Positions 18,555-28,025 are shown, counted from the stretch's first letter. The stretch: DNA of 64,000 nt from CAWUEX02 sp038148375 (GCA_038148375.1 JAYQVH010000013.1:24771-88770); one strand, 5' to 3'. Translations and numbers: made by a program. The notes: generated by a model from the letters alone, not told the origin.

Positions 18555-19307
18555 TTAGGTGAACGTCGGGCGTTCCGGCCGGTACGTCACTTTATGCGCC
18601 CGTTCGAAGCCGATGATCTGCTGCATCAGGTCGCGCTTGCGCACCCGCGCGGCGGCGACCTGGGATGGCGTGATGTTGGTTTCCGAGATCGCGTCCTTCT
18701 CGACCAGCATTTGAACACGATCAAGGAAGGATCCGGTGTTGCCGCCCTTGCGCTCGAGGATCGCGGCGCGGTGGTAAGCGGCAAATTGGGTGAACACGAA
18801 GGCGGTCTGGCTGTCGTGCTCGACGGCGAGGTCTTCCAATGCGCCGACGATGTTGCTGGCGGCCTCGTTGATAATGGCGTCCGAGACGTCCCCGCCGGCG
18901 GCCAGCGACTCAACTTCTTCGATGATATCGAACGAAGCATCTCCGGTGGAAAATACGGTCTCACCGTCGATATGGATCGAAACCCAAGTGTCAGGATTGT
19001 AGTTGGCTTCGTATTGCGACAGTTTGCGGACCCAGCGGCTCTCCCAATCGAAATCCTTGGCCTCGACGATCATGTTCGGATCGCGCCGGAATTGATCGAT
19101 CACCAGGCCAGCGATGCGCAACGTCGTCGGAATGTTCTGGCCGCGCACGACGCACTGGTAGGTGTGGTCGCCAAGTGTCAGAGGAATCGTCAGACGGTTG
19201 GCGCGGACCTCGAGGATCGGGTCGCCCCCATCTTCGTCTCCAACGTCATCGAAACGGTGTACCGTGGATTTTTCCCGGTACAATGTAAGGTTGCCAATTT
19301 CTGACAT
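18555..19307 (-). CDS. Conserved hypothetical protein
   Basis: I do not recognise this 250-residue protein. It is soluble, acidic and has no signal peptide or membrane segment. The first half looks beta-rich (NRLTIPLTLGDHTYQCVVRG, WVSIHIDGETVF) and the second half helical (about 125-215), ending in a basic segment AAARVRKRDLMQQIIGFERAHKV. It lies 18 bases upstream of the TauE-like gene, so they may be co-transcribed. Codon usage matches neighbours, supporting a real gene. Confidence 0.65.
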   Translation of the reverse strand: MSEIGNLTLYREKSTVHRFDDVGDEDGGDPILEVRANRLTIPLTLGDHTYQCVVRGQNIPTTLRIAGLVIDQFRRDPNMIVEAKDFDWESRWVRKLSQYEANYNPDTWVSIHIDGETVFSTGDASFDIIEEVESLAAGGDVSDAIINEAASNIVGALEDLAVEHDSQTAFVFTQFAAYHRAAILERKGGNTGSFLDRVQMLVEKDAISETNITPSQVAAARVRKRDLMQQIIGFERAHKVTYRPERPTFT

Positions 19308-19489
19308 TATACTACTAAAAGACGAAATACCGTGTTTGGTTGCCTCTCTTTATACCCCTGAGCGGCTTGAGGGGAAATGTAGAGCGTGCGAGCCGAACCT
19401 ACAAGGTGCCGGAGCCAAAAAAGCCTGGTCTAGATGGTTGAAAAATAACGTTTATTGGGCTGTGCCCCGGATGTGGTCGTTCGGTTGGG

Positions 19490-20392
19490 CTATTCCGCGC
19501 TGAGGCGCCGGTACAGGAGCTCCTGACGCGCATTGAGGGAAAACCGATTCAACCCTTGAAGGAAGGTGCGCATGTCTTCCTTTATCCGTGAAAACGCCGG
19601 GCGCCGCTGGAGGGACGTTTCGTCCACATAGAGCGCGCGGTTGAGTTCGATCTGCAGCGCGTGAATTCCGTTTTTCGGGTCGCCGTAGTGGTGGGTGGTA
19701 AATCCACCCGCGTAGGGATTGTTGCGCACGACAGAATACCCGAGCGTTCCGAAGATCCGCTCGGTTTCCTCGGTGACTGCGCCGGCGCACGACAGACCGT
19801 TGCGGTCCCCTAAGACGATGTCGATCCCTGCGCTGGCATTCGATTTGTTGGACGGCAGACCGGCCGACGGCATGCTGTGGCAGTCCAGCAGAATGCAGTA
19901 CCCAAACTTGTCGCGGGTGCCGTTGACGAGGCGCTGCAACATCTCGTGATAGGGCTTGTAAATGCGGTCGATCCGGCTTTCGGCTTCGGCCCAGTCCAGT
20001 TTGCGGGCGTAAATCTCCTTTTGATTACCGACGATCCGCGCGATTGTGCCCAACCCGGCGGCGACCCGCGGCGACGTCGTATTGACGAAGTCGGGCAGGG
20101 TGTCGCGGAACATGCCTTGATCAAGTTCATAGGCTTCGCGATTGAGATCGAGATAAGCGCGTGGAAACAGCGCGCGCAGCAGCGGCGCGCCGAGGTCCGG
20201 CGCGGCACTGAACAATTCGTCGACGTAGCAGTCTTCCGACCGGCGCAGTGCGGTCCGGCTCAACGCACTCGACGCGATCAAGTCCGCGGGATACTGATTG
20301 CCGGCATGGGGTGAGGCCAGGACGATCGGGCTCGTCTGCTGGTCCGGCGACAGCACGTCAATGGCAGGGGCTAACTCAACAATCTCGGCCAT
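19490..20392 (-). CDS. N-formylglutamate amidohydrolase family protein
   Basis: A 300-residue member of the N-formylglutamate amidohydrolase (FGase) family, metal-dependent hydrolases best known from histidine breakdown. Diagnostic blocks are IVLASPHAGNQYP near 23-35, SEDCYVDELF at 52-61, PRAYLDLNREAYELD, and LLDCHSMPSAG with the metal-binding Asp-Cys-His. Family-conserved HALQIELNRALY lies in the last third. No hut genes are present, so the physiological substrate may be another N-acyl amino acid. Confidence 0.87.
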   Translation of the reverse strand: MAEIVELAPAIDVLSPDQQTSPIVLASPHAGNQYPADLIASSALSRTALRRSEDCYVDELFSAAPDLGAPLLRALFPRAYLDLNREAYELDQGMFRDTLPDFVNTTSPRVAAGLGTIARIVGNQKEIYARKLDWAEAESRIDRIYKPYHEMLQRLVNGTRDKFGYCILLDCHSMPSAGLPSNKSNASAGIDIVLGDRNGLSCAGAVTEETERIFGTLGYSVVRNNPYAGGFTTHHYGDPKNGIHALQIELNRALYVDETSLQRRPAFSRIKEDMRTFLQGLNRFSLNARQELLYRRLSAE

Positions 20393-20575
20393 TCCCGTTC
20401 CATCCGTACTTCACGCCCAGCCGCCCCGGCCATGCCGAAAGCCGCGCCTCATCTCGGCCCTAGCATAACCCAAACCGGTGCCAGCGAAACACTTGCATTC
20501 GCCGGCGGGGCCACCTAAAACAACCCCTCCCTGGCCAGGGGGCTTGTCCATCAAGCGAATGTTACGGCCGTTCGG

Positions 20576-20650
20576 GGACGCGTAGCTCAGCGGGAGAGCA
20601 CCTCGTTGACATCGAGGGGGTCACTGGTTCAATCCCAGTCGCGTCCACCA
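20576..20650 (+). tRNA. tRNA-Val (anticodon GAC)
   Basis: A full cloverleaf reads from the sequence: acceptor GGACGCG pairs with CGCGTCC, D arm TAGCTCAGCGGGAGAGCA, anticodon stem CCTCG/CGAGG with loop TTGACAT (anticodon GAC), and T arm ACTGG-TTCAATC-CCAGT. The 3' ACCA is encoded. An IS remnant begins about 100 bases downstream. Confidence 0.97.
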
Positions 20651-20750
20651 TCCCCACGAAATACAGGGTCAAGTGACGGAGCCCGAGACTTCGTGTCATT
20701 CGATGCGCGCCAGCCTTTCTTTCCTGGAAGGCTCCCGGTGCCGGCCTGAC

Positions 20751-21083
20751 CTAGCTCAGAAGATGTTTGTATTTCGACTGGACCGGCATTTTAAAAGGCT
20801 GGTCTGACTTTCGCATAGCCATACAGGCGATACCGCATTCCGGTGGCAGGTCCATACTGCGTGACATCCAATCACTGCTTATATCGAAGAGCTTTAGTGC
20901 CTTCATCTCCTGAAGCTGGGATTTCGCCATCCCGCCATAACGCTTGCGCCATGTGTAGTACGTCGCATCGCTAATACCTGCCTTCCGGCAAGCCGTTGTC
21001 ACATCACTTCCGCTGTTCAGATCCAGCTCGATCTGCCGCAGCAGATTGAGAATGTCCTCATCTGAATGCCGCTTCCGCGCCAT
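20751..21083 (-). pseudogene. Truncated IS3-family transposase OrfA
   Basis: The first 55-60 residues match IS3-type OrfA: a HTH with DVTTACRKAGISDATYYTWR and the following YGGMAKSQLQEMKAL. The expected leucine-zipper continuation and OrfB are missing; the last 50 residues are unrelated and probably chance frame. Start ATG 21083 follows a GGGCTGGAG ribosome site. It cannot encode a working transposase. Confidence 0.75.
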
Positions 21084-21150
21084 CTCCAGCCCTCCCGTTG
21101 CCAAGCCAAAAGCATATAAACTTCTGGCCCAGTTTTAAGGGGGCAGGACA
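20751..21150 (-). mobile_element. IS3-family insertion sequence remnant
   Basis: Reading on the minus strand from 21150, TGTCCTGCCCCCTTAAAACT looks like an IS3-type left end starting with TG. It is followed by an OrfA start and HTH, then the frame departs from the family after the MKAL segment. There is no OrfB (DDE) part. A second stretch at 20778-20805 resembles the left end in the same orientation, which suggests nested or rearranged IS ends. The left end is fused directly to the 3' part of the Na/Pi cotransporter gene. Confidence 0.65.
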
Positions 21151-22297
21151 AACCCTGCGCCGCCGCGCGCCCAGGGATGAGGCGTGTCGCCGCCGCGGCG
21201 AACAGGCTGGCAAAGGGCAGGAAGATGATCGTGTTGATCACATTGAACAAAGTGTTGGCATTGGCGATCTGACGTGGCGCGTCGGCCGCCAATTTGTCCG
21301 CGCCCGACAGTCCGGGTGTATCCGGAGAAATCGCCACCGCAAGCGCGGCCAACTGATCGAGAAACAGAATCCAAAGGGCGGCGCCGATGACGTTGAAGCC
21401 GATGTGAACCAGTGCCGCGCGCCTGGCGTCGACCGACTTGCCGATCGAAGCCAGACCGGCGGTGGCGCAAGTCCCGATGTTGGCCCCAACGGCGATGGCA
21501 ATACCCAGTGGCAGTGTGATGACGCCACTGGTCGCCATCACGATGACGATCCCGGTCGTCGCCGACGACGATTGGATCAACGCGGTGAATCCGGCGCCCA
21601 TGGCAATCCCGTAAACCGGATTCTCCAAATTCTGAAGCACCATGAGAAACGGTTCGTATGTGCGCAACGGCCGCATGGCGTCGCCCATGATCTCCATGCC
21701 GAAAAAGAGTAGCCCCAGTCCCAGCAATGCCGACCCCAGTTCGCGCACGACCGGGGAGCGCACGGAGACGGATATCAAGAAACCGATGGCAATCAGCGGC
21801 AGAGCCTCCTTGCCAATGTCGAAGGCCGCGATCTGTGCCGTCATCGTCGTCCCGATGTTGGCGCCAAAGATCACACCGATCGATTGCGGCAACGTCATCA
21901 ACCCTGCCGACACAAAGCCGACAACCAGAACTGTCGTGACGGAGGATGATTGTATGAGCGCGGTGATTGCAGCACCGGTCATGGCGCCGGTGACCCACGT
22001 TGAGGTAAATCGTTTGAGGATGGCTTTGATTTGATCGCCTGCGGCAACCCGCAGTCCGTCGGACAGCTGATCGATACCGAGCAGGAACAGGGCCAGGCCG
22101 CCGATCAGTTCCAGTCCCATGCGCACCCAGTTGTGGTCGCCGTTCGCTTGCGCAAAGGCATAGGTGGGGACGAGCACGCCCGCGGCCACCACCACAACCG
22201 GCCACGGAAGCCACGCGAACACACGCGCTATGCCACGCCCCTTTTGCGGGGGCGGAGTTACGTTTCTTTCCAATCGCTGTGACGACCTGTGAATCAC
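21017..22297 (-). CDS. Na+/phosphate cotransporter family protein, C-terminus truncated by IS
   Basis: A PNaS-family transporter. The two diagnostic repeats ALIQSSSVTT and ALIQSSSATT are present, each with a following Gly-rich GANIGTT/GANIGTC motif, and about eight hydrophobic helices are visible. The family part ends near ATRLIPGRAAAQG; the last 40 residues are translated from the IS3 end. Many relatives continue into a PhoU-like cytoplasmic domain that is absent here, though short NptA-type proteins lack it too. Transport may therefore survive. The annotated start is a GTG and is uncertain; a TTG 11 codons later is possible. Confidence 0.75.
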   Translation of the reverse strand: MIHRSSQRLERNVTPPPQKGRGIARVFAWLPWPVVVVAAGVLVPTYAFAQANGDHNWVRMGLELIGGLALFLLGIDQLSDGLRVAAGDQIKAILKRFTSTWVTGAMTGAAITALIQSSSVTTVLVVGFVSAGLMTLPQSIGVIFGANIGTTMTAQIAAFDIGKEALPLIAIGFLISVSVRSPVVRELGSALLGLGLLFFGMEIMGDAMRPLRTYEPFLMVLQNLENPVYGIAMGAGFTALIQSSSATTGIVIVMATSGVITLPLGIAIAVGANIGTCATAGLASIGKSVDARRAALVHIGFNVIGAALWILFLDQLAALAVAISPDTPGLSGADKLAADAPRQIANANTLFNVINTIIFLPFASLFAAAATRLIPGRAAAQGLSCPLKTGPEVYMLLAWQREGWRWRGSGIQMRTFSICCGRSSWI

Positions 22298-22451
22298 CGG
22301 AAGATGTGGTTACGTATTTAGAACAATCTAAACCCAACGAATTATAGGGTTTTCGACTATAACAGAACAGCGACTCAATTATGCCATTCGGCGGCGATGG
22401 TGCGCCGCCGCGGCACACGGTAAGATCGTTAGGTAACCAAGGACGTTACAG

Positions 22452-23492
22452 ATGACCTCCAATCGCCAATGGCGGCTGAAGCGCCACCCCGAACCGGATG
22501 AAGTGATCGCGACGGAACACTTCAGTTTCGCGGAGACCCCCATCGCGGATATCGGCGAGGGCGAATTCCTATTAAAGACGCTGGTTCTGGGCACATCGCC
22601 GGCGCAGCGCTCATACATTTCCAAGGGCCTCAGCATGCACGATAAGATCGCCGTCGGCGACGTCATGCGCGGGCGCGGGACCGGAGTCGTGGTCCAGTCC
22701 CGGCATCCGGACTACGCGGAAGGCGATATCGTCGTCGCCTCAACCGGCTGGCAGGACTATTCAGTTCAATCCCCCGGGCACCAAAATCCAAATGTTCTCA
22801 GTTTGCAAAAGGTGATCGACCCAGTGCGGCCACTGACGACCACCCTCGGCGTGCTCGGAAGTGCCGGGGCGACGGCGTACTTCGGTCTCCTCGATGTCGG
22901 CAAGCTGCGGCCCGGAGACACGGTCGTCGTCTCTGCGGCAGCTGGCGGCATCGGATCGTGCGCCGGGCAAATCGCGCGCATCGCCGGATGCCGTGTGATC
23001 GGCATCGCCGGCGGACCGGCGAAGTGTGCATGGATCAAGGAGGCCGCCGGGTACCACGCCGCTATTGACTACAAGAACGAAGACGTCGGCGATCGGCTTA
23101 GCGAACTCTGCCCCAACGGCGTCGATGTTTTTTTCGACAACGTCGGCGGGGAGATTCTCGACACGGTTCTCATGCACCTGGCCCTGAACGCGCGTATTGT
23201 CATCTGCGGCTTCATCGCAACGGACTATAAAGAAGGCGGATACTCCGGGCCGCGCAATTACGTCAATCTGGTGCGCAAGCGGGCCCGCATGGAAGGCTTT
23301 TTCATTTTCGACTACCGCACCCGCTTCGCCGAAGCCGACGCCCGTCTGCGCGCGTGGTTCGATGCGGGCAAGCTGGTGAATACGGTCGATATCGATAATG
23401 GGCTCGAGCACATGCCGGAGACGCTCGGCAGTCTGTTTCGCGGCACGAACTGCGGCATCAAGCTGTGCCAGGTTGCGCCGGACCCGGACTAG
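22452..23492 (+). CDS. NADP-dependent MDR oxidoreductase (leukotriene B4 dehydrogenase/CurA-like)
   Basis: A 346-residue MDR enzyme of the zinc-free NADPH:alkenal/2-alkenone reductase group. Family blocks are RQWRLKRHPE at the start, LGTSPAQRSYI near 46-56, LGVLGSAGATAYFGLLDVG near 132-150, and the nucleotide-binding VVSAAAGGIGSCAGQIARIAG. FDNVGGEILD is typical of this subfamily. Such enzymes reduce alpha,beta-unsaturated carbonyls. It stands alone, divergent from the truncated transporter. Confidence 0.88.
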   Translation: MTSNRQWRLKRHPEPDEVIATEHFSFAETPIADIGEGEFLLKTLVLGTSPAQRSYISKGLSMHDKIAVGDVMRGRGTGVVVQSRHPDYAEGDIVVASTGWQDYSVQSPGHQNPNVLSLQKVIDPVRPLTTTLGVLGSAGATAYFGLLDVGKLRPGDTVVVSAAAGGIGSCAGQIARIAGCRVIGIAGGPAKCAWIKEAAGYHAAIDYKNEDVGDRLSELCPNGVDVFFDNVGGEILDTVLMHLALNARIVICGFIATDYKEGGYSGPRNYVNLVRKRARMEGFFIFDYRTRFAEADARLRAWFDAGKLVNTVDIDNGLEHMPETLGSLFRGTNCGIKLCQVAPDPD

Positions 23493-23493
23493 G

Positions 23494-25005
23494 CTACTGC
23501 CGCAGGTCCATCGTCTCGTAATTGAGTTTGCCCTTATTCGGCGCGTAGCTGATAACCCGTGGGCCGACGCCGTCGAGCAACGGGATTTCGTGCAGCAGCA
23601 ATGTCGTCGCCTGATCGTGATAGAACGCGAGCACGTCCCGGGTCAGGGCAATCCGTTCGTCCAGGGTCGGGGCGGCCAGCGCAGCTTTGAACGTCGGCAT
23701 GATCGCCTCATCGCAGAACCAGGGGTTCGGCCACAGGCAGGAGTGCAGGCGGATGGTGCGCAGCGGCTCAAACGTCGGCCAGGATCCAAACACCTGACTG
23801 AAACCGTCGCCGCGCCACTGCCCCTGCAAAATAATGCGCACCATCTGAGAGGTCGGAATCGGAATGATGTTCATGGTCACGCCGACTTCAGCCAAATTCA
23901 GCGCAACCAGTTGATAGATCGCGCTGTCGGATGCGTTTGAACCGACGATGGCTTCAATCTCGAGCGTAAAGCCATCGGCAAATCCGGCTTCTGCCAGCAG
24001 AGCCCGGGCGCGGTCCGGGTCGTACGGGTAGGCCTTCAGATCATCGTTGTATCCAAGTAACCCGCGCACTGCGCCCTGCGTGGCCGGTTTGCTGTAGCCG
24101 GATAGGAGCACGTCCGTGATGGCCTGTTTGTTCACCGCGTAATTGAGGGCGCGCCGGACGCGCACGTCATCCGTTGGCCGCCCTTCACCGACGACAAACG
24201 TCAAGGAAATGACATCGATCGGATTGCGCTGGTGGATGGTGCCGCCGGCCTGTTCAATCACCGGAATATCGTCCGGACCAAGGCCGGTGGCGATGTTGAT
24301 ACGCCCGGTCACCAGGGCATTTAGGCGGCTGGTCGCTTCGGGCAGTTTTAAAATTTCCAGGGTGTCGATAACCGGCACCCGCCACGACATGGGATTGGCC
24401 GCATATCTGATGCGGCTCTCCGTCCACGATTGGACCGTGAATGGCCCGGACCCAACCGGATCTTGGGCAAAACCGTCCGGTCCAAGTTCCCGCCAATGCT
24501 CCGGCTCAACGACGTACAAGGCGGTCATGATGCGTGGCAGGATCGCCGATGGTTCGTTCGTCCGGATTGCGACGGTCAGCGGATCGATCACCGCCGCGCT
24601 GGCGATGATTTCCAGATCGCGCGATGCCGATGTGGTCTGGCCGTGCGGCGTCTTTAAATAGTCAAGCGCGCTCACCACCGCAGCGGATGTCACCGGTCGC
24701 CCGTTGGAAAACACCGCGTCAGGCCTCAGCGTGAATTCCCATAAGGTCGGCTCCACTTGGCGCCACGCTGTCGCCAGTTCGCCGACCAGTTCGCCGTCCT
24801 CAAGGAATGTCGTCAGCGTCTCGAAAACCGGGGACCATGTGTATGTCGCAAATACGCTGACGGAACGGTGCGGATCGCCGTCACTGACCGGGAACGTAAC
24901 GACGCCCACACTTAGATTTTTTTCCGCGTGTGCGGGTGTGGTGAGCGTGAGCGCACAGGAAGCAAGCGGGATCAGTGCCCAGACGGCGATGTGGCGGAAT
25001 TTCAC
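23494..25005 (-). CDS. ABC transporter substrate-binding protein, family 5
   Basis: A 503-residue periplasmic solute-binding protein of family 5 (peptide/nickel/opine type). A signal peptide ends near TTPAHA-EKNLSVG. Typical blocks are ATAWRQVEPTLWEFTLRPDAVFSNG, DPVGSGPFTV, and VRRALNYAVNKQAI. Start is set at GTG 25005, which has AAGGA six bases upstream and directly precedes the signal peptide; ATG 25053 is possible but weaker. No permease or ATPase gene lies beside it, so it is an orphan. Ligand unknown. Confidence 0.86.
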   Translation of the reverse strand: MKFRHIAVWALIPLASCALTLTTPAHAEKNLSVGVVTFPVSDGDPHRSVSVFATYTWSPVFETLTTFLEDGELVGELATAWRQVEPTLWEFTLRPDAVFSNGRPVTSAAVVSALDYLKTPHGQTTSASRDLEIIASAAVIDPLTVAIRTNEPSAILPRIMTALYVVEPEHWRELGPDGFAQDPVGSGPFTVQSWTESRIRYAANPMSWRVPVIDTLEILKLPEATSRLNALVTGRINIATGLGPDDIPVIEQAGGTIHQRNPIDVISLTFVVGEGRPTDDVRVRRALNYAVNKQAITDVLLSGYSKPATQGAVRGLLGYNDDLKAYPYDPDRARALLAEAGFADGFTLEIEAIVGSNASDSAIYQLVALNLAEVGVTMNIIPIPTSQMVRIILQGQWRGDGFSQVFGSWPTFEPLRTIRLHSCLWPNPWFCDEAIMPTFKAALAAPTLDERIALTRDVLAFYHDQATTLLLHEIPLLDGVGPRVISYAPNKGKLNYETMDLRQ

Positions 25006-25139
25006 GGGTATCCTTGTCAACTGTCGCTTTTGTATTGCGCGTAATGATGGCATGATAATGACCGGGAAAGCGGCGCGGAAGCCTCGTAAGGCAGATTAAC
25101 GCCTGAGATCAGCGCCTCATTTGGGAAGTCGGGGGACGT

Positions 25140-25490
25140 ATGCGGTTAGGCTTGCTTTTGTCGGTATTGATTCTGGTCGGCGCGACCGAAGCCTCCGCGT
25201 ACTGCATCGTCAATCGGACGGGCGATGTGGTGGCATATACCCGCGGCGGGCCGTTTGCGGGAATGGAAACCTTTTACATGGGTGGCGTTCAGCCCGGTGC
25301 TCAGTCGTGTATGAATATTGGTCCGCGGATTGACGGCACATATCCGGTTTCAATCTACACCATCAAGAAGCGCGGCAATTGCACGGTCGTCAGCGGGTGT
25401 TACTTCGAATCCAGTGCGGAGCAGATTTTCTTCCGCGGCACGGCATCGAGTTCGTGCCCGATCGCGTTTCAAGACAACACGTGCAGCTGA
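25140..25490 (+). CDS. Small secreted Cys-containing protein, unknown function
   Basis: I do not recognise this 116-residue protein. Residues 1-20 form a clear Sec signal peptide (LLLSVLILVGATEASA) and the mature part has seven Cys, suggesting disulfides after export. The order is CIVNRTG, QSCMN, NCTVVSGCYF, SSCPIAF and a Cys next to the C-terminus. It is convergent with another small secreted protein gene ending 13 bases away. A structural or inhibitor-like role is possible but unsupported. Confidence 0.7.
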   Translation: MRLGLLLSVLILVGATEASAYCIVNRTGDVVAYTRGGPFAGMETFYMGGVQPGAQSCMNIGPRIDGTYPVSIYTIKKRGNCTVVSGCYFESSAEQIFFRGTASSSCPIAFQDNTCS

Positions 25491-25503
25491 CGCCGGTTTA
25501 GCC

Positions 25504-25890
25504 CTAATCGACGGACTTCATGTAGCAGACGCGGCTGCGCACCTCGACCGTGATGGTGCGCCGTTCGCAGATGCTGACGTCCTTTGTGCAGATCACGCCA
25601 TTGGCATTTGAGATTGTAAGCCTGGCATTGTCGATGTCCCAATCGACCAAGTATTCGCATCCCGGCAAGCTGGTCGGAAACTTGTAAGTCAGGTCACCAT
25701 CGATATCGATCGCATGCTCCACCAGTTTCCAGGAATAGTCGCGGAACACGTAGGAGAAATCCATTTTAACGACTTCGTTGCGGTAGTTCTGTATGAGCAT
25801 CACCGCTTTTTCTTCGTCTTGAGCGACTGAAGGGAAAGACAGCGCGCCGAGGGCCAATGCGCCCGCGATGATCCTAAAAATCTGACTCAC
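25504..25890 (-). CDS. Small secreted protein, unknown function
   Basis: A 128-residue protein with a signal peptide cleaved near SVAQ-DEEKA (about residue 24). The mature part is beta-rich, with VVKMDFSYVFRDYSWKLVEH, GCEYLVDWDIDNARLTI and a C-terminal TITVEVRSRVCYMKSVD. Four Cys could make two disulfides. No domain is recognised. It is convergent with the secreted protein gene at 25140 and divergently arranged from nothing; parE follows downstream on the same strand. Confidence 0.65.
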   Translation of the reverse strand: MSQIFRIIAGALALGALSFPSVAQDEEKAVMLIQNYRNEVVKMDFSYVFRDYSWKLVEHAIDIDGDLTYKFPTSLPGCEYLVDWDIDNARLTISNANGVICTKDVSICERRTITVEVRSRVCYMKSVD

Positions 25891-25937
25891 CTAGACTCCC
25901 GTATGTGTTGAGTTCGGGTGAGGCCACAATCCTTGCG

Positions 25938-27923
25938 CTATATGTCGAGGTCTTCAATGAATTCAGCGTTCTCTTGAATGAATTTGAAGCGCGTTTCGGC
26001 TTTCTTGCCCATCAATTGATCGACGAGTTTTGCAGTCGCCTTATCGACCGGGCCGCCGCTTCCCGAACCCGGCAGGGTCACGCGCTGGAGTGTGCGCCGT
26101 GCCGGGTCCATCGTCGTTTCCTTCAGTTGGCCCGGGGGCATTTCTCCCAAGCCCTTGAACCGGCTGATTTCGATTTTGCCGCGGCTGTCGAAGTGTTCTT
26201 TGACGATGCGTTCGCGGTCGGCGTCGTCCATGGCGTAAAACGTTTTACCGCGCTGGCTCAGGCGATACAGCGGCGGCATGGCCAGGTACAAGCAGCCGGC
26301 GTCGACAATGCCCGGTAATTCGCGGAAGAAGAACGTCATCAACAGTGAGGCGATGTGCGCGCCGTCGACATCGGCATCGGTCATGATGATGACTTTTTCG
26401 TATCGCAGGTTGTTGATGTTGAAGCGCTCGCCGCGGCCGCACCCCAGCGCCTCGAACAGATCCTGAAGTTCCTGATTGCCGCGCAGTTTGTCCTGGGATG
26501 CCGAGGCGACGTTGAGGATTTTGCCGCGCAACGGAAGGATCGCCTGGGTCTCGCGATTGCGCGCTTGTTTAGCCGAACCGCCGGCGGAATCACCTTCCAC
26601 CAGAAACAGTTCGGTGCCTTCGGACGACGCGCGGCTGCAATCGGACAGCTTGCCTGGCAGGCGCAGTTTCTTGGTCGCCGATTTGCGCACCATGTCTTTG
26701 TCTTGCTTGCGCCGCTGGCGCATTTCCGCGCGCGCCATTGCGACGTCGATAATCAGGGCCGCGGTGTCCGGATCGCCGGATAACCAATGCTCGAAGTGGT
26801 CTTTGACGATGCTCTCGACCAGCTTGGTGGCGGACGCCGTCGCCAGCTTTTCTTTGGTCTGACCCTGAAACTGGGGGTCGGCGATGAACACCGAAAGCAT
26901 CGCGCAGGCGCCGCCCATGACGTCTTCCGCGGTCAGGCCGCTGACTTTCTTGATTCCGGCCATCTCGCCGTACGATTTCAGTGCTTTGCCGAGGGCCGAG
27001 CGGAACCCGGCCTCGTGGGTCCCGCCCTCAGGTGTCGGCACCGTGTTGCAGTAGGAATTGACGAAGCCGTCCTGGTCTTCCGGCCAGCAGATCGCCCAGT
27101 CAACGCGGCCTGAGTCGTTCGCGCCTTCAACCGTTCCGGCGAACATCGTATCGGTCACCAGCGGGCGTCCGTCCGTCACCGACGTCAGGTAATCCTGCAG
27201 GCCTTTCGGAAAATGCAACTCGTCTTTTTCCGGCGTCTTGTCGCGGCCTTTGATCAGCGACGGATCGCACGACCATTTGATGCGCACGCCCTCGAACAGG
27301 TAGGCCTTGGACCGCGCCATCTTATACATGGTCGCCGGATCGAACTTCAGTTCGGTGCCAAATATCTTGGCGTCAGGCCGGAAGGTAATGACCGTGCCGC
27401 GCCGGTTGGCCACCGGCTTGGCCTTCTTGAGTTTCGATTTCACATCGCCGCGGCTGAAGGTTTGCGTCCACAGGGCTTTGTCGCGCGTCACTTCGACCGT
27501 CAGGCTTTCGGACAGCGCGTTGACCACCGACACGCCGACGCCATGCAAACCACCGGAGGTCTTGTACGCACGGCCGGAAAACTTGCCGCCCGAGTGCAGC
27601 GTCGTCATGATCACTTCAAGCGCGGACTTCTTGGGAAACTTCGGATGCGGATCGACCGGAATGCCGCGGCCGTTGTCCTTCACCGTGACCTCGTTATTCT
27701 TTCCTAGGTGCACTTCGATGATCCCGGCATGGCCGGCCACGGCTTCATCCATGGCATTGTCGAGCACTTCGGCGACCAGGTGATGCAGCGCTTTTTCGTC
27801 CGTGCCGCCGATATACATGCCGGGGCGGCGGCGCACCGGTTCGAGGCCCTCCAGAACTTCAATGTCCTTGGCGGTGTATTTGGATTTTTTGTTCGGACGG
27901 GACTGTTGGAAAAGATCTGACAT
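25938..27923 (-). CDS. parE: DNA topoisomerase IV subunit B
   Basis: A 661-residue type IIA topoisomerase B subunit, which supplies ATPase and TOPRIM domains for decatenation with ParC. The GHKL part has LEPVRRRPGMYIGGTDEKALHH near 28-49, NAMDEA, and GGLHGVGVSVVNALS. The TOPRIM part has FLVEGDSAGGSA and TDADVDGAHIASLL. The length, without the large GyrB insertion, favours ParE over GyrB. Start ATG 27923 (MSDLFQQ) is the normal ParE start; the open frame runs 200 codons further upstream, antisense to the thioesterase gene, and is not coding. Confidence 0.94.
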   Translation of the reverse strand: MSDLFQQSRPNKKSKYTAKDIEVLEGLEPVRRRPGMYIGGTDEKALHHLVAEVLDNAMDEAVAGHAGIIEVHLGKNNEVTVKDNGRGIPVDPHPKFPKKSALEVIMTTLHSGGKFSGRAYKTSGGLHGVGVSVVNALSESLTVEVTRDKALWTQTFSRGDVKSKLKKAKPVANRRGTVITFRPDAKIFGTELKFDPATMYKMARSKAYLFEGVRIKWSCDPSLIKGRDKTPEKDELHFPKGLQDYLTSVTDGRPLVTDTMFAGTVEGANDSGRVDWAICWPEDQDGFVNSYCNTVPTPEGGTHEAGFRSALGKALKSYGEMAGIKKVSGLTAEDVMGGACAMLSVFIADPQFQGQTKEKLATASATKLVESIVKDHFEHWLSGDPDTAALIIDVAMARAEMRQRRKQDKDMVRKSATKKLRLPGKLSDCSRASSEGTELFLVEGDSAGGSAKQARNRETQAILPLRGKILNVASASQDKLRGNQELQDLFEALGCGRGERFNINNLRYEKVIIMTDADVDGAHIASLLMTFFFRELPGIVDAGCLYLAMPPLYRLSQRGKTFYAMDDADRERIVKEHFDSRGKIEISRFKGLGEMPPGQLKETTMDPARRTLQRVTLPGSGSGGPVDKATAKLVDQLMGKKAETRFKFIQENAEFIEDLDI

Positions 27924-28025
27924 ACGCGCATTATAACTTGAGGGAAGGGGCCAACAACCGCATACAGTATGGAGGGGGCTCATTTCCAACAAAATATTGT
28001 ATTTAGGCCGTTTCCGCAGACTCCC

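Noticed and set aside
20576..21150. tRNA-Val as attachment site of a genomic island
   Set aside because: No integrase, no repeated tRNA 3' end, and ordinary genes follow; only an IS remnant is present.
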